A DNA stretch of 64,000 nucleotides from Azospirillum brasilense (lineage in GTDB: Bacteria; Pseudomonadota; Alphaproteobacteria; Azospirillales; Azospirillaceae). Below the pieces are notes generated by a model. It was not told where the DNA came from. It searched no databases and saw only the letters and a list, made by a program, of their open reading frames with translations. Location of the stretch: NCBI RefSeq assembly GCF_001315015.1, contig NZ_CP012914.1, forward strand, positions 2,662,501 through 2,726,500, read 5' to 3'. The position numbers were made by a program, and so were the translations under genes. Positions 18,064-27,623 of the stretch are shown here, piece after piece. Position 1 is the first letter of the stretch. Each line of letters opens with the position of its first letter.

Positions 18064-19566
18064 CTACGCCGACGTTCGCGCCAGATGGTGCCCGATCGCC
18101 GTGCGCAGCTTGTTCAGGCGGCGCGGCAGCTTGCGGAGCTGGCGCAGCACGGCGGGCTGCGGCGGATTGATCGGCTCGCTCAGCAGGTCCGGGGCCATGC
18201 GGCGGATCAGCTCCGCTTGATGCTGGCTGGAGCGGCGGACATCCACCGGCATGGCGAGCGCGATCGCCAGGAAATCCGCGCAGTTGCCGACCTGGAAGAG
18301 CTGCCGCCCGGTCAGGTCCACCCCCTGGTCGATGGCCGACAACCAGCCGGCCACCCGCTGCTCCAGATAGAAGCGGTCGCGCAGGTCCATCGCACCGCCG
18401 GGCAGGACGTCCGGCGTCCGCGCCGCCCAAGCCAACCATTCGCGCAGCGCCTCGCAATGGGACGGCGGGTTGTAGAGCTTGCCGCGGAAGGCGTCGAAGA
18501 TCCGGGCGGCGGTGTCCTCGCCGTCGGCGGCGAGGCCCGGCGGGATCTGCCCCCAGTAGAAGCAGCGCGCCACCTCGAAAACGCCGCCATGCAGGACCAC
18601 GGCGCCCTCCGGCACGCCGTCCCAGGCGCCGTTGGCGTAGAACTCCCCGTCCATCGCCGCGGTGTGCCCGCCGGTGTGGGCGGCGTAGTCGCGCGCGCGC
18701 TGGGCGTCCAGCGGCGGACAGGGGATCAGGTGATGCTCCACCCCGGCCAGCCGGGCCAGCTTCGGCGGCAACTTGCGGTCGCCCGGCGTCAGGTCGCGGT
18801 GGTCGAAGGTGAAGGTCGCGAAGGGCACCGCGGCCTTCTGCGCCGCGGCCAGCAGCAGCCGCGTGTCGTAGCCAGCGGTGAGCTGGAGCATCAGCGGGCG
18901 GTGGCCACCCTCCGCCCCCGACAGGGTCCGGTGCAGGTTGCGGATGGCGGTGACCAGGATGGACTCCATCCGCTCATAGGCCAGCGAATCGGAAAAACCC
19001 GGGGGAACCGCCGGGAAGGGCCGGCGGAAGGTCAGGAAGCCCGGATCGTCCATCGGGCGGGCGGGGTCGAGCACCTGGGTCGGCAGCAGCCGGCGCACCC
19101 CCGCCAGCCCGGAGCCGGGCAGCGGGTACCAGTCCAGCCCGGCCTCGTGCGCCAGAGGGCGGCGGAAGCTGGCCTCGTCGCCCAGCAGTTCGGCCATCAC
19201 CCCGGCGCTGGAGGTGAGGGTCAGGGCGCCGTCCACCATCCCGTAGAAGCAGCCGAGCGTCCCGCCGGTGTCGAGATGGACCGCGCGGTTGTTGAGCAGC
19301 AGCCAGCGTCCCGTCCAGGACCGGCACAGCTCCGCAATGTCTCCGGCGCGGGACGCGGCCAGCGCCTCCACCGGGTCGGGGCGCGCCGGGTCGGTCTGCA
19401 CGGGCAGCCCCAGCAGATGCCAGACCGTCTTGTCGGCGCCCAGCACGCGCCGGACCGGCAGGTCGGGACAATGGGACAGGACGAGCCCGCCGATGTCACG
19501 GCTCACCCAATCCGGACGGAGCGCGTGGGTGTTTTTGGACACGATGAATTGCCGCCGGTGCAGCAT
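18064..19566 (-). CDS. Asparagine-synthase-like (PP-loop) protein of the polysaccharide locus
   Basis: A 500-residue soluble protein. The middle carries [18 protein letters not shown], which resembles the ATP-pyrophosphatase PP-loop (SGGxDS) of asparagine synthetase B and related amidotransferases. An N-terminal region of glutamine-amidotransferase-like length is present ([17 protein letters not shown]) but without the N-terminal catalytic cysteine. Such proteins occur in surface polysaccharide clusters and may amidate uronic acid residues, but this is inference. An ATG at 19617 is possible, but the one at 19566 has GGGGGAAG upstream and is preferred. It is divergent from rpmH. Confidence 0.68.
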   Translation of the reverse strand: MLHRRQFIVSKNTHALRPDWVSRDIGGLVLSHCPDLPVRRVLGADKTVWHLLGLPVQTDPARPDPVEALAASRAGDIAELCRSWTGRWLLLNNRAVHLDTGGTLGCFYGMVDGALTLTSSAGVMAELLGDEASFRRPLAHEAGLDWYPLPGSGLAGVRRLLPTQVLDPARPMDDPGFLTFRRPFPAVPPGFSDSLAYERMESILVTAIRNLHRTLSGAEGGHRPLMLQLTAGYDTRLLLAAAQKAAVPFATFTFDHRDLTPGDRKLPPKLARLAGVEHHLIPCPPLDAQRARDYAAHTGGHTAAMDGEFYANGAWDGVPEGAVVLHGGVFEVARCFYWGQIPPGLAADGEDTAARIFDAFRGKLYNPPSHCEALREWLAWAARTPDVLPGGAMDLRDRFYLEQRVAGWLSAIDQGVDLTGRQLFQVGNCADFLAIALAMPVDVRRSSQHQAELIRRMAPDLLSEPINPPQPAVLRQLRKLPRRLNKLRTAIGHHLARTSA

Positions 19567-19725
19567 GCCGACTTCCCCCGGACCTTTCGCGAATGTCAGG
19601 GGGTAAACACACCGCACGGCGGGGGAGGCAGGGCTCTACCCCTTTTCACCCTCCTTTGCGCCACCCTTCTTGCCTTCGCCCATCCAAACGGAGAATATTT
19701 CCCACGCTTGGGTGGCAGCGCGTGA

Positions 19726-19754
19726 TTGACTCCGGGGGTCGGTACCTCTATACA
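19726..19754 (+). promoter_or_regulatory. Sigma-70-type promoter of rpmH operon
   Basis: TTGACT (19726-19731) and TATACA (19749-19754) are separated by exactly 17 bases, the best sigma-70-like promoter seen in the window. It is placed about 45 bases before the rpmH start, so transcription should begin near 19761. It would drive the rpmH-rnpA-yidD-yidC block. Confidence 0.75.
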
Positions 19755-19796
19755 GCGGGGCTCATTTTTTGCCCTGAGATCGAGGAGTATGGTGCC

Positions 19797-19931
19797 GTGA
19801 AACGCACGTTCCAGCCCAGCAAAATCGTGCGCAAGCGCCGGCATGGCTTCCGCGCCCGCATGGCGACCGTCGGTGGCCGCAAGGTGATTGCCCGCCGTCG
19901 CGCCAAGGGCCGCAGTGTCCTGAGCGCCTGA
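19797..19931 (+). CDS. rpmH: 50S ribosomal protein bL34
   Basis: A 44-residue, strongly basic ribosomal protein with the full bL34 signature ([20 protein letters not shown], then [18 protein letters not shown]). It starts with GTG at 19797, since GAGGAG (19782-19787) is at ideal distance. A three-codon ATG-GTG-CCG-TGA reading frame just before it ends by overlapping the start (GTGA), but the ribosome site is too close to that ATG to be convincing. It is first gene of the block and five bases from rnpA. Confidence 0.97.
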   Translation: MKRTFQPSKIVRKRRHGFRARMATVGGRKVIARRRAKGRSVLSA

Positions 19932-19936
19932 TACGC

Positions 19937-20419
19937 ATGGCGGCGCCGGACCCCAGGGTCGGGCGCCTGAAGCGGCGGCCGGAGTTTCTGGCCGTGGCCG
20001 GTACACGGCGCAAGCATGTGGCTCCCGGCCTTATCCTGCAGGTGCGCCGACACGACGAACGGCAGCGGCCCGCCCCTGGCGAGCCGCCGATTCGTCTTGG
20101 CCTGACGGCGAGCCGCAAAGTGGGGAACGCGGTCGTGCGCAATCGCGCACGCCGCCGCCTTCGCGAAGCGGCCCGCCAAATTCTGACCGCCCACGCAGCC
20201 CCCGGTCACGATTTCGTGCTGGTGGCCCGCGCCGCGACGGCCGAAAGGCCGTGGACGGAGCTTGTGGGCGATCTGATCGCGGCGCTGAAACGCCTCGGCC
20301 TGTGGCGCGACGTCTCTAAAGGCGACGCGTCCAGAAACGAGGTGAATGGCGGGCCAAACGCCGTCACTTCCAACGGCGGGACCGGCAATGGTTCCGGCGG
20401 CGGGGAGGTCGGCGCGTGA
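19937..20419 (+). CDS. rnpA: Ribonuclease P protein component
   Basis: A 160-residue basic protein that assists the RNase P RNA in tRNA 5' maturation. The RNR signature is present: [20 protein letters not shown] followed by LREAAR. The N-terminal [13 protein letters not shown] is typical. The last 35 or so residues (from about KGDASRNE) are a Gly/Asn-rich tail absent from most homologues and are probably disordered. The stop overlaps the GTG start of yidD (GTGA), so the two are translationally coupled. Confidence 0.96.
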   Translation: MAAPDPRVGRLKRRPEFLAVAGTRRKHVAPGLILQVRRHDERQRPAPGEPPIRLGLTASRKVGNAVVRNRARRRLREAARQILTAHAAPGHDFVLVARAATAERPWTELVGDLIAALKRLGLWRDVSKGDASRNEVNGGPNAVTSNGGTGNGSGGGEVGA

Positions 20420-20736
20420 GCCCGCTCGCCTATTTTCTGCGTGCGCTCGTGGTCGGTTATCAGTGGACCCTGTCGCCCTTCATCGGGTGGCACTGCCGAT
20501 TTCAGCCGACCTGTTCAAACTATGCGCTGGATGCGCTATCTAAGCACGGAGCGATCCGGGGCAGTTGGCTGACCGTCCGGAGGCTTCTGCGCTGCCATCC
20601 CTGGGGCGGGTGGGGATATGATCCCGTGCCCGAGCCGGGGCGGTCCACCCGCTGTTCGCACGGGCCGGACGACGCGGCGCATCGATGCAGCAATTCGCAT
20701 GCCGGCCTGAAAACCGGCGTTCGGCCCCCTTCTTAA
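20416..20736 (+). CDS. yidD: Membrane protein insertion efficiency factor YidD
   Basis: A 106-residue membrane-associated protein that helps Sec/YidC-dependent insertion. The family core is complete: [20 protein letters not shown], then SNYALDAL, then [21 protein letters not shown] and GYDPVP. It starts with GTG overlapping the rnpA stop. About 30 residues after GYDPVP form an unrelated hydrophilic tail. It lies directly before yidC, as in most bacteria. Confidence 0.95.
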   Translation: MSPLAYFLRALVVGYQWTLSPFIGWHCRFQPTCSNYALDALSKHGAIRGSWLTVRRLLRCHPWGGWGYDPVPEPGRSTRCSHGPDDAAHRCSNSHAGLKTGVRPPS

Positions 20737-20763
20737 CAGAAGGCCCACGGCAACCGGGATGCC

Positions 20764-22503
20764 ATGACCGATCAACGCAACCTCATCCTCGCGATCGCTC
20801 TGTCGATCGCCATCCTCCTGGGATTCCAGTATTTCTACGATGGACCCCGGGTGAAGCAGCAGCAGGCTGCGCAGCAGGCCGCCCAGACGGAGCAGTCGGT
20901 CGCCCCCGGCGCCGCGCCCGCTCCGGGCGCCGCTCCCGGTTCGGTGCCCGGCACGGCGGCTCCCGCCACGGTCCGCGACCGCGCCGGCCTGCTCGCCGAG
21001 CAGATGGCCGCCGGAACGCGCGTCAAGATCAACACGCCGTCGCTGCACGGATCGGTCAATCTGGTTGGGGGCCGCATCGACGACCTGACGCTGGCCGACT
21101 ACCGCGTCACCCCCGATCCCAAGAGCCCGGAAATCGTCCTGCTGGCCCCCGCCGGCACGCCCGAGGCCTACTACGCCGAGTTCGGCTGGGTTCCGGAGGA
21201 CAAGTCGCAGCCGGTCCCCGGCGCCGACACCCGCTGGACCGCCGCCGGCACCGCGCTGACGCCGGACCAGCCGCTGCTCCTGACCTGGGACAACGGCAAG
21301 GGCCTGGTGTTCGAGCGCACCATCGCGGTCGATCCGAACTTCATGTTCACGATCACCCAGAAGGTGCGCAACACCGGCTCCGCCCCGGTCAGCCTGCTGC
21401 CCTACAGCCTCGTCAGCCGCGCCGGCACGCCGCACACCGACGGCTACTACATCCTGCATGAGGGCCCGCTCGGCGTCTTCGACGGCAAGCTGAACGAGCA
21501 CAAGTACGACGACCTGCGCAAGGCCGGCACCATCTCCGCCCAGTCGACCGGCGGCTGGATCGGCATCACCGACAAATACTGGCTGGTCTCGCTGGTCCCC
21601 GACCAGAAGGCCCCGATCACCGCCCGCTTCGTCCACTCCGCCCCCGGCGCCGCCGACCGCTATCAGGTCGACACGCTCGGCAAGGCCGTGGAGGTCGCCC
21701 CCGGCGCCACCGTCGAGCTGACCGACCGCCTGTTCGCCGGCGCCAAGCAGGTCCGCCTGCTGGACGACTATTCGGACAAGCTGGGCATCGCCAACTTCGA
21801 TCTGGCGATCGACTTCGGCTGGTTCTACTTCCTGACCAAGCCGTTCTTCTACGGTCTGGATCTGCTGGGTCGCCTGTTCGGCAACTTCGGCATCGCCATC
21901 CTGGTCTTCACCGTGATCGTCAAGGCGGCCTTCTTCCCGCTGGCCAACAAGTCGTATCACGCGATGGCCAAGATGAAGAAGCTGCAGCCCAAGATGATGG
22001 AGCTGCGCGAACGCTTCGGCGACGACAAGGTCCGCCTGAACCAGGAGATGATGGCGCTCTACAAGCGCGAGAAGGTCTCGCCGGTGTCGGGCTGCCTGCC
22101 GATCCTGATCCAGATCCCGGTCTTCTTCGCGCTGTACAAGGTGCTGTTCGTGACCATCGAAATGCGGCACGCGCCGTTCTTCGGCTGGATCCACGACCTG
22201 TCCGCGCCCGATCCGACCACCATCTTCAATCTGTTCGGTCTGATCCCGTGGCAGCCGCCGCACATCCTGATGCTGGGCCTGTGGCCGATCATCATGGGCA
22301 TCACCATGTACTTCCAGCAGAAGCTGAACCCGGCACCGCCCGATCCGGTGCAGCAGAAGGTGTTCCAGTTCCTGCCGATCATCTTCACCTTCATGCTCGC
22401 CAGCTTCCCGGCTGGTCTGGTGATCTACTGGGCCTGGAACAACACCCTGTCCATCGCGCAGCAGTGGATCATCATGCGGCAGGACGGTGTGAAGGTGACC
22501 TGA
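20764..22503 (+). CDS. yidC: Membrane protein insertase YidC
   Basis: A 579-residue inner-membrane insertase of the Gram-negative type. It has an N-terminal membrane segment (LILAIALSIAILLGFQYFYD), an Ala/Pro-rich linker (residues 35-75), the large periplasmic beta domain, and the conserved five-helix core from about residue 350 (FYFLTKPFFYGLDLLG; NKSYHAMAKMKKLQPKM; SGCLPILIQIPVFFALYK; FPAGLVIYWAWNN). It works alone or with SecYEG. It is last gene of the rpmH block before a strong terminator. Confidence 0.98.
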   Translation: MTDQRNLILAIALSIAILLGFQYFYDGPRVKQQQAAQQAAQTEQSVAPGAAPAPGAAPGSVPGTAAPATVRDRAGLLAEQMAAGTRVKINTPSLHGSVNLVGGRIDDLTLADYRVTPDPKSPEIVLLAPAGTPEAYYAEFGWVPEDKSQPVPGADTRWTAAGTALTPDQPLLLTWDNGKGLVFERTIAVDPNFMFTITQKVRNTGSAPVSLLPYSLVSRAGTPHTDGYYILHEGPLGVFDGKLNEHKYDDLRKAGTISAQSTGGWIGITDKYWLVSLVPDQKAPITARFVHSAPGAADRYQVDTLGKAVEVAPGATVELTDRLFAGAKQVRLLDDYSDKLGIANFDLAIDFGWFYFLTKPFFYGLDLLGRLFGNFGIAILVFTVIVKAAFFPLANKSYHAMAKMKKLQPKMMELRERFGDDKVRLNQEMMALYKREKVSPVSGCLPILIQIPVFFALYKVLFVTIEMRHAPFFGWIHDLSAPDPTTIFNLFGLIPWQPPHILMLGLWPIIMGITMYFQQKLNPAPPDPVQQKVFQFLPIIFTFMLASFPAGLVIYWAWNNTLSIAQQWIIMRQDGVKVT

Positions 22504-22550
22504 GGGACCGTTCCACCTGATACCCGGCCTCCCTGACTTCAGGGCATTGA

Positions 22551-22590
22551 CCGCCGGCAAGCGCCTCCCTTGACGGGCGTTTGCCGGCGG
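22551..22590 (+). terminator. Rho-independent terminator after yidC
   Basis: A 15-bp stem: CCGCCGGCAAGCGCC (22551-22565) pairs with GGCGTTTGCCGGCGG (22576-22590) with one G-U pair, loop of ten bases, followed by ttatgtttt. It lies 47 bases after the yidC stop and before engB. Confidence 0.7.
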
Positions 22591-22647
22591 TTATGTTTTG
22601 GGCCGGTCACGATCATCCGTACCCCGTGTCTTTCGAAAGCGCCGTCC

Positions 22648-23310
22648 ATGACCTCTTCCAGCAGCTCCCCGATCTCCGGTTTCGACGAGGAGGCCCTGGA
22701 AGCGGGGCGGCTTCTGTTCGCCAAGGAATGCGATTTCATCTGGGGCGCCCAGACGGCGGAGCAGTTGCCGGAGGCCGACCTGCCGGAGGTCGCCTTCGCC
22801 GGCCGCTCCAACGTCGGCAAGTCCAGCCTCGTCAACGCGCTGACCGGGCGCAAGACGCTGGCCCGCACCTCCAACACGCCGGGCCGCACCCAGCAGCTCA
22901 ACTTCTTCAACCTCGGCAACCGGCTGAAGCTGGTCGATATGCCCGGCTACGGCTACGCCAAGGAATCGAAGGAGAAGATCGAGATCTGGAACGACATGGT
23001 CCGCCGCTTCCTGCGCGGCCGCGTCACGCTGCGCCGGGCGCTGGTGCTGGTCGATTCGCGCCACGGGCTGAAGCCCAACGACGAGGAGATCATGACGATG
23101 CTCGATCAGGCGGCGGTGCCCTACGTCGTCGTCCTGACCAAGTCGGACAAGGTGCGGTCGCAGGAACTGGCCGAGGTGAGCAAGCGCACCGTGGCGGCCA
23201 TCAAGAAACACCCCGCCGCCTTCCCGGAGATTCACGCCACCAGCGCCGAGAAGGGCCAGGGCATCGCGGAGCTGCGGGCCAGCCTCGCCCAGCTCGCCAG
23301 CCTGGGATGA
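22648..23310 (+). CDS. engB: Ribosome biogenesis GTPase YihA/EngB
   Basis: A 220-residue TRAFAC-class GTPase needed for large ribosomal subunit assembly. G1 is GRSNVGKSS, the switch region is TSNTPGRTQQLNFF, G3 is VDMPGYGYA, G4 is LTKSDKV and G5 is TSAEKGQG. The ATG at 22648 is preferred to an in-frame start at 22570, because the earlier stretch overlaps the terminator hairpin of yidC. It is separated by four bases from the antiporter gene. Confidence 0.95.
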   Translation: MTSSSSSPISGFDEEALEAGRLLFAKECDFIWGAQTAEQLPEADLPEVAFAGRSNVGKSSLVNALTGRKTLARTSNTPGRTQQLNFFNLGNRLKLVDMPGYGYAKESKEKIEIWNDMVRRFLRGRVTLRRALVLVDSRHGLKPNDEEIMTMLDQAAVPYVVVLTKSDKVRSQELAEVSKRTVAAIKKHPAAFPEIHATSAEKGQGIAELRASLAQLASLG

Positions 23311-23314
23311 CCCG

Positions 23315-24583
23315 ATGCCCGTCGAGCTGACGCCGGCGCTGCTGTTCCTCATCCAGGCCATCCTGCTGATCGCCGGCCCGTTCCTGCTGTGGCGGCTGTC
23401 CGGCCTGAAGCATGTGGCTCCGATGGTGGTCATCCAGATCCTGTTCGGGATCGCGCTCGGTCCGTCGGTTCTTGGAAACGCCGCCCCGGAACTCTGGCAA
23501 CCGCTGTTCGCCAGGGAGTCGCTGGCGCCGCTCTCCGGGCTGGCTCTGCTCGCCGTGGTCTTCTTCGCCTTCCTGACCGGGCTGCATCTCGATCTGGAGG
23601 AGTTCAAGGGGCGCGGGCGCGCCTTCGTCGGGATCAGCCTGTCGAGCATGCTGGTGCCGACCCTGCTCGGCGGGGCGCTCGGCTGGTGGATCGTCGGCGC
23701 CTTTCCCGAGATGGCCGGGCCGAAGGCCGACCCGCTGCTGTTCGCCGCGGGGTTCGGCATCTGCGTCGGGGTGACCGCCCTGCCGGTGCTGGGCGCCATC
23801 CTGCGCGAGATGGGGCTGATCGGCGAGCGGGTCGGCCGGCTGGCGCTGGGCTACGCGGCGGTCAACGACGCGCTGCTGTGGCTTCTCATCACTGCCGTTC
23901 TGGCCCTGGCGGCGGGGGGAAGCGGCGGCTTCGCCGGAGTGGCATGGATCGCCGTCCTGGGCTTCGCCTATCTCGCCGCGACGGCGCTGTTTGCCCGCCC
24001 CCTGGTGACCCGGCTGATGAACCGCATCGCCCCGGACGGCGACGTCGGCGACATGGTGGTGGTGGTCACCTGCGCCGCCCTGCTCGGCTCCGCCGCGGTG
24101 ACGGAGCTGATCGGGCTGCACTACATCCTGGGTGCCTTCGTCGCCGGCACGGTCATGCCGCGACGGCTGGCGGCGGCAATCCTGGACCGGCTGGAGCATT
24201 TCGCCACGCTGATCCTGCTGCCCTTCTTCTTCACCCTGACCGGTCTGAAGGTGAATCTCGACCTCGCCGCCTCGGCGCAATGGTGGGTCTTCGCGCTGGC
24301 GACGGTGGCGACCATCCTCGGCAAGGTCCTGGGCACCGCCCTGCCCGCCCGGCTGTCGGGCGAGAGCGCCGCCGATTCCTGGCGGCTCGGCACGCTGATG
24401 TCCTGCAAGGGGCTGATGGAGGTCATCGTCCTGACCATCCTGCTGGAGGCCGGGGTGCTGTCGGAGGCCTGCTTCTCCGCCATGGTGCTGATGGCGGTGG
24501 TGGTCACCGCGCTGACCCAGCCGATGACCCTGCTGGCCGGGCGGATCGCCGGCCGCCGGGCGGGCCACGCCGGCGCGTCCTGA
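23315..24583 (+). CDS. CPA2-family cation:proton antiporter (Kef/NapA type)
   Basis: A 422-residue protein with about 12-13 transmembrane helices and the monovalent cation:proton antiporter 2 fold. Recognisable pieces are FGIALGPSVLG, FGICVGVTALPVLGAILREM and GLHYILGAFVAGTVMPR. It has no C-terminal NAD-binding (RCK/TrkA-N) domain, so it is the short form rather than a full KefB/KefC. Expected role: Na+ or K+/H+ exchange and pH homeostasis. It follows engB by four bases and interrupts the usual engB-argB neighbourhood. Confidence 0.9.
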   Translation: MPVELTPALLFLIQAILLIAGPFLLWRLSGLKHVAPMVVIQILFGIALGPSVLGNAAPELWQPLFARESLAPLSGLALLAVVFFAFLTGLHLDLEEFKGRGRAFVGISLSSMLVPTLLGGALGWWIVGAFPEMAGPKADPLLFAAGFGICVGVTALPVLGAILREMGLIGERVGRLALGYAAVNDALLWLLITAVLALAAGGSGGFAGVAWIAVLGFAYLAATALFARPLVTRLMNRIAPDGDVGDMVVVVTCAALLGSAAVTELIGLHYILGAFVAGTVMPRRLAAAILDRLEHFATLILLPFFFTLTGLKVNLDLAASAQWWVFALATVATILGKVLGTALPARLSGESAADSWRLGTLMSCKGLMEVIVLTILLEAGVLSEACFSAMVLMAVVVTALTQPMTLLAGRIAGRRAGHAGAS

Positions 24584-24603
24584 CCCGTCTCAGCCGGGCT
24601 TCC

Positions 24604-24849
24604 TCAGCCGGGCTTGCGCACATTCCCGGTCACCACCGGATCGGCGCCCGGCCCCTCGGAATCCAGCCTGCCCGACCCGGCCTTGCCGTCCCCGCGGGCC
24701 TGCTCCTTCAGCGCCTTGTTGGCCTCCGTCACCTCCTGGGCGTCGGGCGAGCCGTAAATCTCCTCGGCCCGCCGGGCGGTCTCCTCCATCTCGGCCTTGT
24801 GGGCCTCGGTGAAGGGGTTGCGCGGGGTCGGCATGATGCGGTCGTTCAT
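24604..24849 (-). CDS. Small hydrophilic protein, unknown function
   Basis: An 81-residue protein (starts [13 protein letters not shown]) rich in Ala, Glu and Lys, with a probable helix ([17 protein letters not shown]) and a Gly-rich C-terminus. The ATG at 24849 has AAGGA seven bases upstream; longer in-frame starts lack this. No family recognised. It runs against argB from a shared 169-bp intergenic region and converges with the antiporter gene. Real gene status is likely but not proven. Confidence 0.55.
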   Translation of the reverse strand: MNDRIMPTPRNPFTEAHKAEMEETARRAEEIYGSPDAQEVTEANKALKEQARGDGKAGSGRLDSEGPGADPVVTGNVRKPG

Positions 24850-24965
24850 GACCGGGTCCTTGAGCGGTTCGTCCTGCTTTGGCGAACCGCCGGGCGCGGC
24901 AAGGGTTCCCGAACGCGGCGCCCGCCTGAAAAAGCCCCCTAGGCACCCCCCGCGCTTTCCGTTAA

Positions 24966-24981
24966 AGAGTCGACCGACTCT
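24966..24981. promoter_or_regulatory. Perfect palindrome upstream of argB
   Basis: AGAGTCG-AC-CGACTCT, seven-base arms with a two-base centre, 38 bases before the argB start, in the argB leader. It may be an operator or a short leader hairpin; no regulator is identified. Confidence 0.4.
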
Positions 24982-25018
24982 CACCCGACTGGCCCACCCC
25001 GACGAACGGCTCCATCCC

Positions 25019-25918
25019 GTGCAGAACACGACCCGCGACGAGTGGCTCGCCAAGGCCCGCACCCTGTCCGAAGCCCTGCCCTACATGCGCCGCTACGCCG
25101 GGCGCACCTTCGTCATCAAGTACGGCGGCCACGCCATGGGTGACGACAGCCTGGCGGAGAAGTTCGCCCGCGACATCGTCCTGCTGAAGCAGGTCGGCAT
25201 CAACCCCGTGGTCGTGCACGGCGGCGGCCCGCAGATCGGCCAGATGCTGCAGCGGCTGGCCATCAAGTCCAGCTTCATCGACGGCCTGCGCGTCACCGAC
25301 AAGGAGACGGTCGAGGTGGTCGAGATGGTGCTGGCCGGCTCCATCAACAAGCAGATCGTCGCCGCCATCAACAACGCGGGCGGCCGCGCCGTCGGCCTGT
25401 CGGGCAAGGACGGCAGCCTGATCACCGCGCGCAAGCTGCGCCGCACCCAGCGCGATCCGGACAGCAACATCGAGAAGGTGCTGGACCTCGGCTTCGTCGG
25501 CGAGCCGTATCAGGTGAACCCGCAGATCCTCACGTCGCTGGCCCAGTCGGACATCATCCCGGTCATCGCCCCGATCGGCTTCGACCGCAACGGCGACACC
25601 TACAACATCAACGCCGACACCGCGGCGGGCGCCGTCGCCTCGGCGCTGGGCGCCACCCGCTTCTTCCTGCTGACCGACGTCGCCGGCGTTCTGGACAAGA
25701 ACAAGGAGCTGGTGCCGCGCATGTCGCTGGATCAGGCGCGCGCCGCCATCGCCGACGGCACCGCGACCGGCGGCATGATCCCGAAGATCGAGACCTGCAT
25801 CGACGCCGTCGAGCAGGGCGTGGACGCCGCCGTCATCCTGGACGGCCGGGTGCCGCACGCCCTGCTGCTGGAGATCTTCACCGAGGGCGGGGCCGGCACG
25901 CTGATCGGCCGCGAGTAA
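25019..25918 (+). CDS. argB: Acetylglutamate kinase
   Basis: A 299-residue amino-acid kinase that phosphorylates N-acetyl-L-glutamate in arginine synthesis. Clear features are [45 protein letters not shown] and [11 protein letters not shown]. The GTG at 25019 matches the family N-terminus; the upstream in-frame ORF crosses the leader palindrome and is not used. An N-terminal helix ([11 protein letters not shown]) is present, typical of the hexameric, arginine-sensitive type. It is part of the conserved yidC-engB-argB neighbourhood. Confidence 0.97.
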   Translation: MQNTTRDEWLAKARTLSEALPYMRRYAGRTFVIKYGGHAMGDDSLAEKFARDIVLLKQVGINPVVVHGGGPQIGQMLQRLAIKSSFIDGLRVTDKETVEVVEMVLAGSINKQIVAAINNAGGRAVGLSGKDGSLITARKLRRTQRDPDSNIEKVLDLGFVGEPYQVNPQILTSLAQSDIIPVIAPIGFDRNGDTYNINADTAAGAVASALGATRFFLLTDVAGVLDKNKELVPRMSLDQARAAIADGTATGGMIPKIETCIDAVEQGVDAAVILDGRVPHALLLEIFTEGGAGTLIGRE

Positions 25919-25943
25919 CTAGGTCAAGCGAGGGGGACCGGCC

Positions 25944-26261
25944 ATGTCCGACGTGCGCAAGGACCTGCTCCGCCAGATGAAGGCCATCCGCGAACGGATG
26001 GACCCGAAGCTGTTGGAGCGCGCCAAGCTGTCGGTCTTCGGCAAGGTCCCCTACGACCGCGACTCGGCGAAGGAAGCCGTCGGGCATTTCCTCGACTCCA
26101 AGGACGACGGCGGGGCCTTCCGGCGCAAGCTGGAGGCCGCGCTGCGCCAGGACGGCGCGCCCGTTGACCTTCCGGAAGGGGACGCCGCCGCCGATGACGC
26201 CGATGGCCCCGCTGGGCCACCCCAGCCGCGCAAGCCGCGCCGCTTCGGCCGTCTCCTCTAA
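25944..26261 (+). CDS. Conserved-looking hypothetical protein, helical
   Basis: A 105-residue hydrophilic protein with a basic helical N-terminus (MSDVRKDLLRQMKAIRERMD), a middle AKEAVGHFLDSKDDGG and a Pro/Ala-rich acidic linker before a basic end (PRKPRRFGRLL). No family recognised. A good ribosome site (GAGGGGGACC) precedes the ATG. It sits 25 bases after argB and 14 bases before corA and may be cotranscribed with them. Confidence 0.65.
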   Translation: MSDVRKDLLRQMKAIRERMDPKLLERAKLSVFGKVPYDRDSAKEAVGHFLDSKDDGGAFRRKLEAALRQDGAPVDLPEGDAAADDADGPAGPPQPRKPRRFGRLL

Positions 26262-26275
26262 GGCGGGCCGCCGCC

Positions 26276-27259
26276 ATGCTCCACGTCTTCGCCTGCGACG
26301 GTGACCGGCTGCGCTGGGCCCGCGAGGCCGAGGGCGTCCGCACCCCCTTGCCCACCGAGGCCGTCTGGCTCGACCTGCAGAACCCGACACCGGAGGAGCT
26401 GGCCCGCGCCGAGGCGCTGATGGGCATCAAACTGCCGACTCGGGAGCAGATGGCGGAAATCGAGGAATCGAGCCGCTTGCGCATCACCCCCGGCGCCGTG
26501 CACATGACCGCGCTCGTCCTGGTCTGGGCCGACACCGACCAGCCGCGCATCGTGCCGGTCAGCTTCGTCCTGGCCGGCGGGCGACTCGCCACCATCCACG
26601 CCGTCGACCCTCAGCCCTTCCTGGCCTTCCGCCGTCGCGTCACCCGCAGCGGCGGCGCGGAGCTGACGGCCGAGGCGGTCCTCGCTGCCCTGCTGGATGG
26701 TGTGGTGGAGCGCACCGCCGCCGTCCTGCGCCGTGTCGGGCTGGAACTGGACACCATGGGCAGCCGCGCCTTCCGCGGGCGCGCCCTGCCGGTCAAGGGG
26801 GAGCGGCGGGACGACACCCGCACGCTGAAGCGCATCGGCCACACCGGGCACCTGATCGGCAAGGCCCATGTCAGCCTGTCCACGCTCAACCGCCTGCTGA
26901 CCTTTCTGGCCCGCGGCGAGGGCTGGACCCCGGCCAAGCGGACCCGGCGCTGGGCGCGCGCCGCCCTGCAGGACGTGACGGGGCTCGGCGAGTACGCCCA
27001 GTTCCTGTCGGGCAAGGTCAGCCTGCTGCTGGACACCACGCTGGGGCGCATCAACGTGGAGCAGAACGAGATCATCAAGATCGTTTCGATCCTGACGGTC
27101 ACCCTGTTTCCGCCGACCCTGGTCGCCAGCATCTACGGCATGAACTTCGTGACCATGCCGGAGAAGAACTGGACCTTCGGCTATCCGCTGGCGGTGATGC
27201 TGATGATCCTGTCGGCGACGCTGCCGATGATCTACTTCAAGCGGCGGCGCTGGCTCTAG
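26276..27259 (+). CDS. CorA-family divalent cation transporter
   Basis: A 327-residue member of the CorA Mg2+/Co2+ (or ZntB) channel family. A large cytoplasmic N-terminal domain with long helices is followed by two C-terminal membrane helices. The selectivity motif is YGMNF after the first helix, with loop sequence MPEKNW and a basic C-terminus (YFKRRRWL). ZntB and CorA share this GMN motif, so the ion is not certain. The N-terminal WLDLQNPTPEELARAEALMG opening is typical of the CorA branch. Confidence 0.92.
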   Translation: MLHVFACDGDRLRWAREAEGVRTPLPTEAVWLDLQNPTPEELARAEALMGIKLPTREQMAEIEESSRLRITPGAVHMTALVLVWADTDQPRIVPVSFVLAGGRLATIHAVDPQPFLAFRRRVTRSGGAELTAEAVLAALLDGVVERTAAVLRRVGLELDTMGSRAFRGRALPVKGERRDDTRTLKRIGHTGHLIGKAHVSLSTLNRLLTFLARGEGWTPAKRTRRWARAALQDVTGLGEYAQFLSGKVSLLLDTTLGRINVEQNEIIKIVSILTVTLFPPTLVASIYGMNFVTMPEKNWTFGYPLAVMLMILSATLPMIYFKRRRWL

Positions 27260-27274
27260 GGACTGTTCCGGTGG

Positions 27275-27535
27275 TCAGCCGAGGCTGGAAGGCGCCGCTT
27301 CCGTCACCCGCGCCTCGCCCAGCTTCTCCCGCGTTTCGGAGAACTGCCTGCGGACCTCGATCCATTCCTTGAGAATTTTCCCAAGCGCGAAGACGAGCAG
27401 GCCGTGCGCGGTGGTGATCTCCACGCCGATCAGGTCCTCCAGCATGGTGTCGAACAGCTCCAGCAACGCGGTCAGCAGAAGGATCGCGGACAGGACGATC
27501 TGAAGCAGCGAAGGGCAGCGGACAAGGAGCGTCAT
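27275..27535 (-). CDS. Small membrane protein, unknown function
   Basis: An 86-residue protein with one or two hydrophobic segments (VLSAILLLTALLELFDTML and TAHGLLVFALGKILKEW) and a charged C-terminal helix (EVRRQFSETREKLGE). The ATG at 27535 is taken as the start; a TTG at 27550 and a GTG at 27544 are alternatives. Topology recalls phosphate-starvation PsiE-like proteins, but the match is weak. It converges with corA. Confidence 0.6.
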   Translation of the reverse strand: MTLLVRCPSLLQIVLSAILLLTALLELFDTMLEDLIGVEITTAHGLLVFALGKILKEWIEVRRQFSETREKLGEARVTEAAPSSLG

Positions 27536-27623
27536 CGGTTTCACCGGCAATCGGACGGCATACGGCGAAATCTATGACACAAGCCGGAGGCGTTGGGGAG
27601 CGGGGTTGCGGCCGCTCCGCGTC

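Noticed and set aside
19789..19800. ATG-GTG-CCG-TGA mini-ORF as a regulatory leader of rpmH
   Set aside because: The ribosome site is one base from this ATG but ideally spaced for the GTG start of rpmH, so it is probably not translated.
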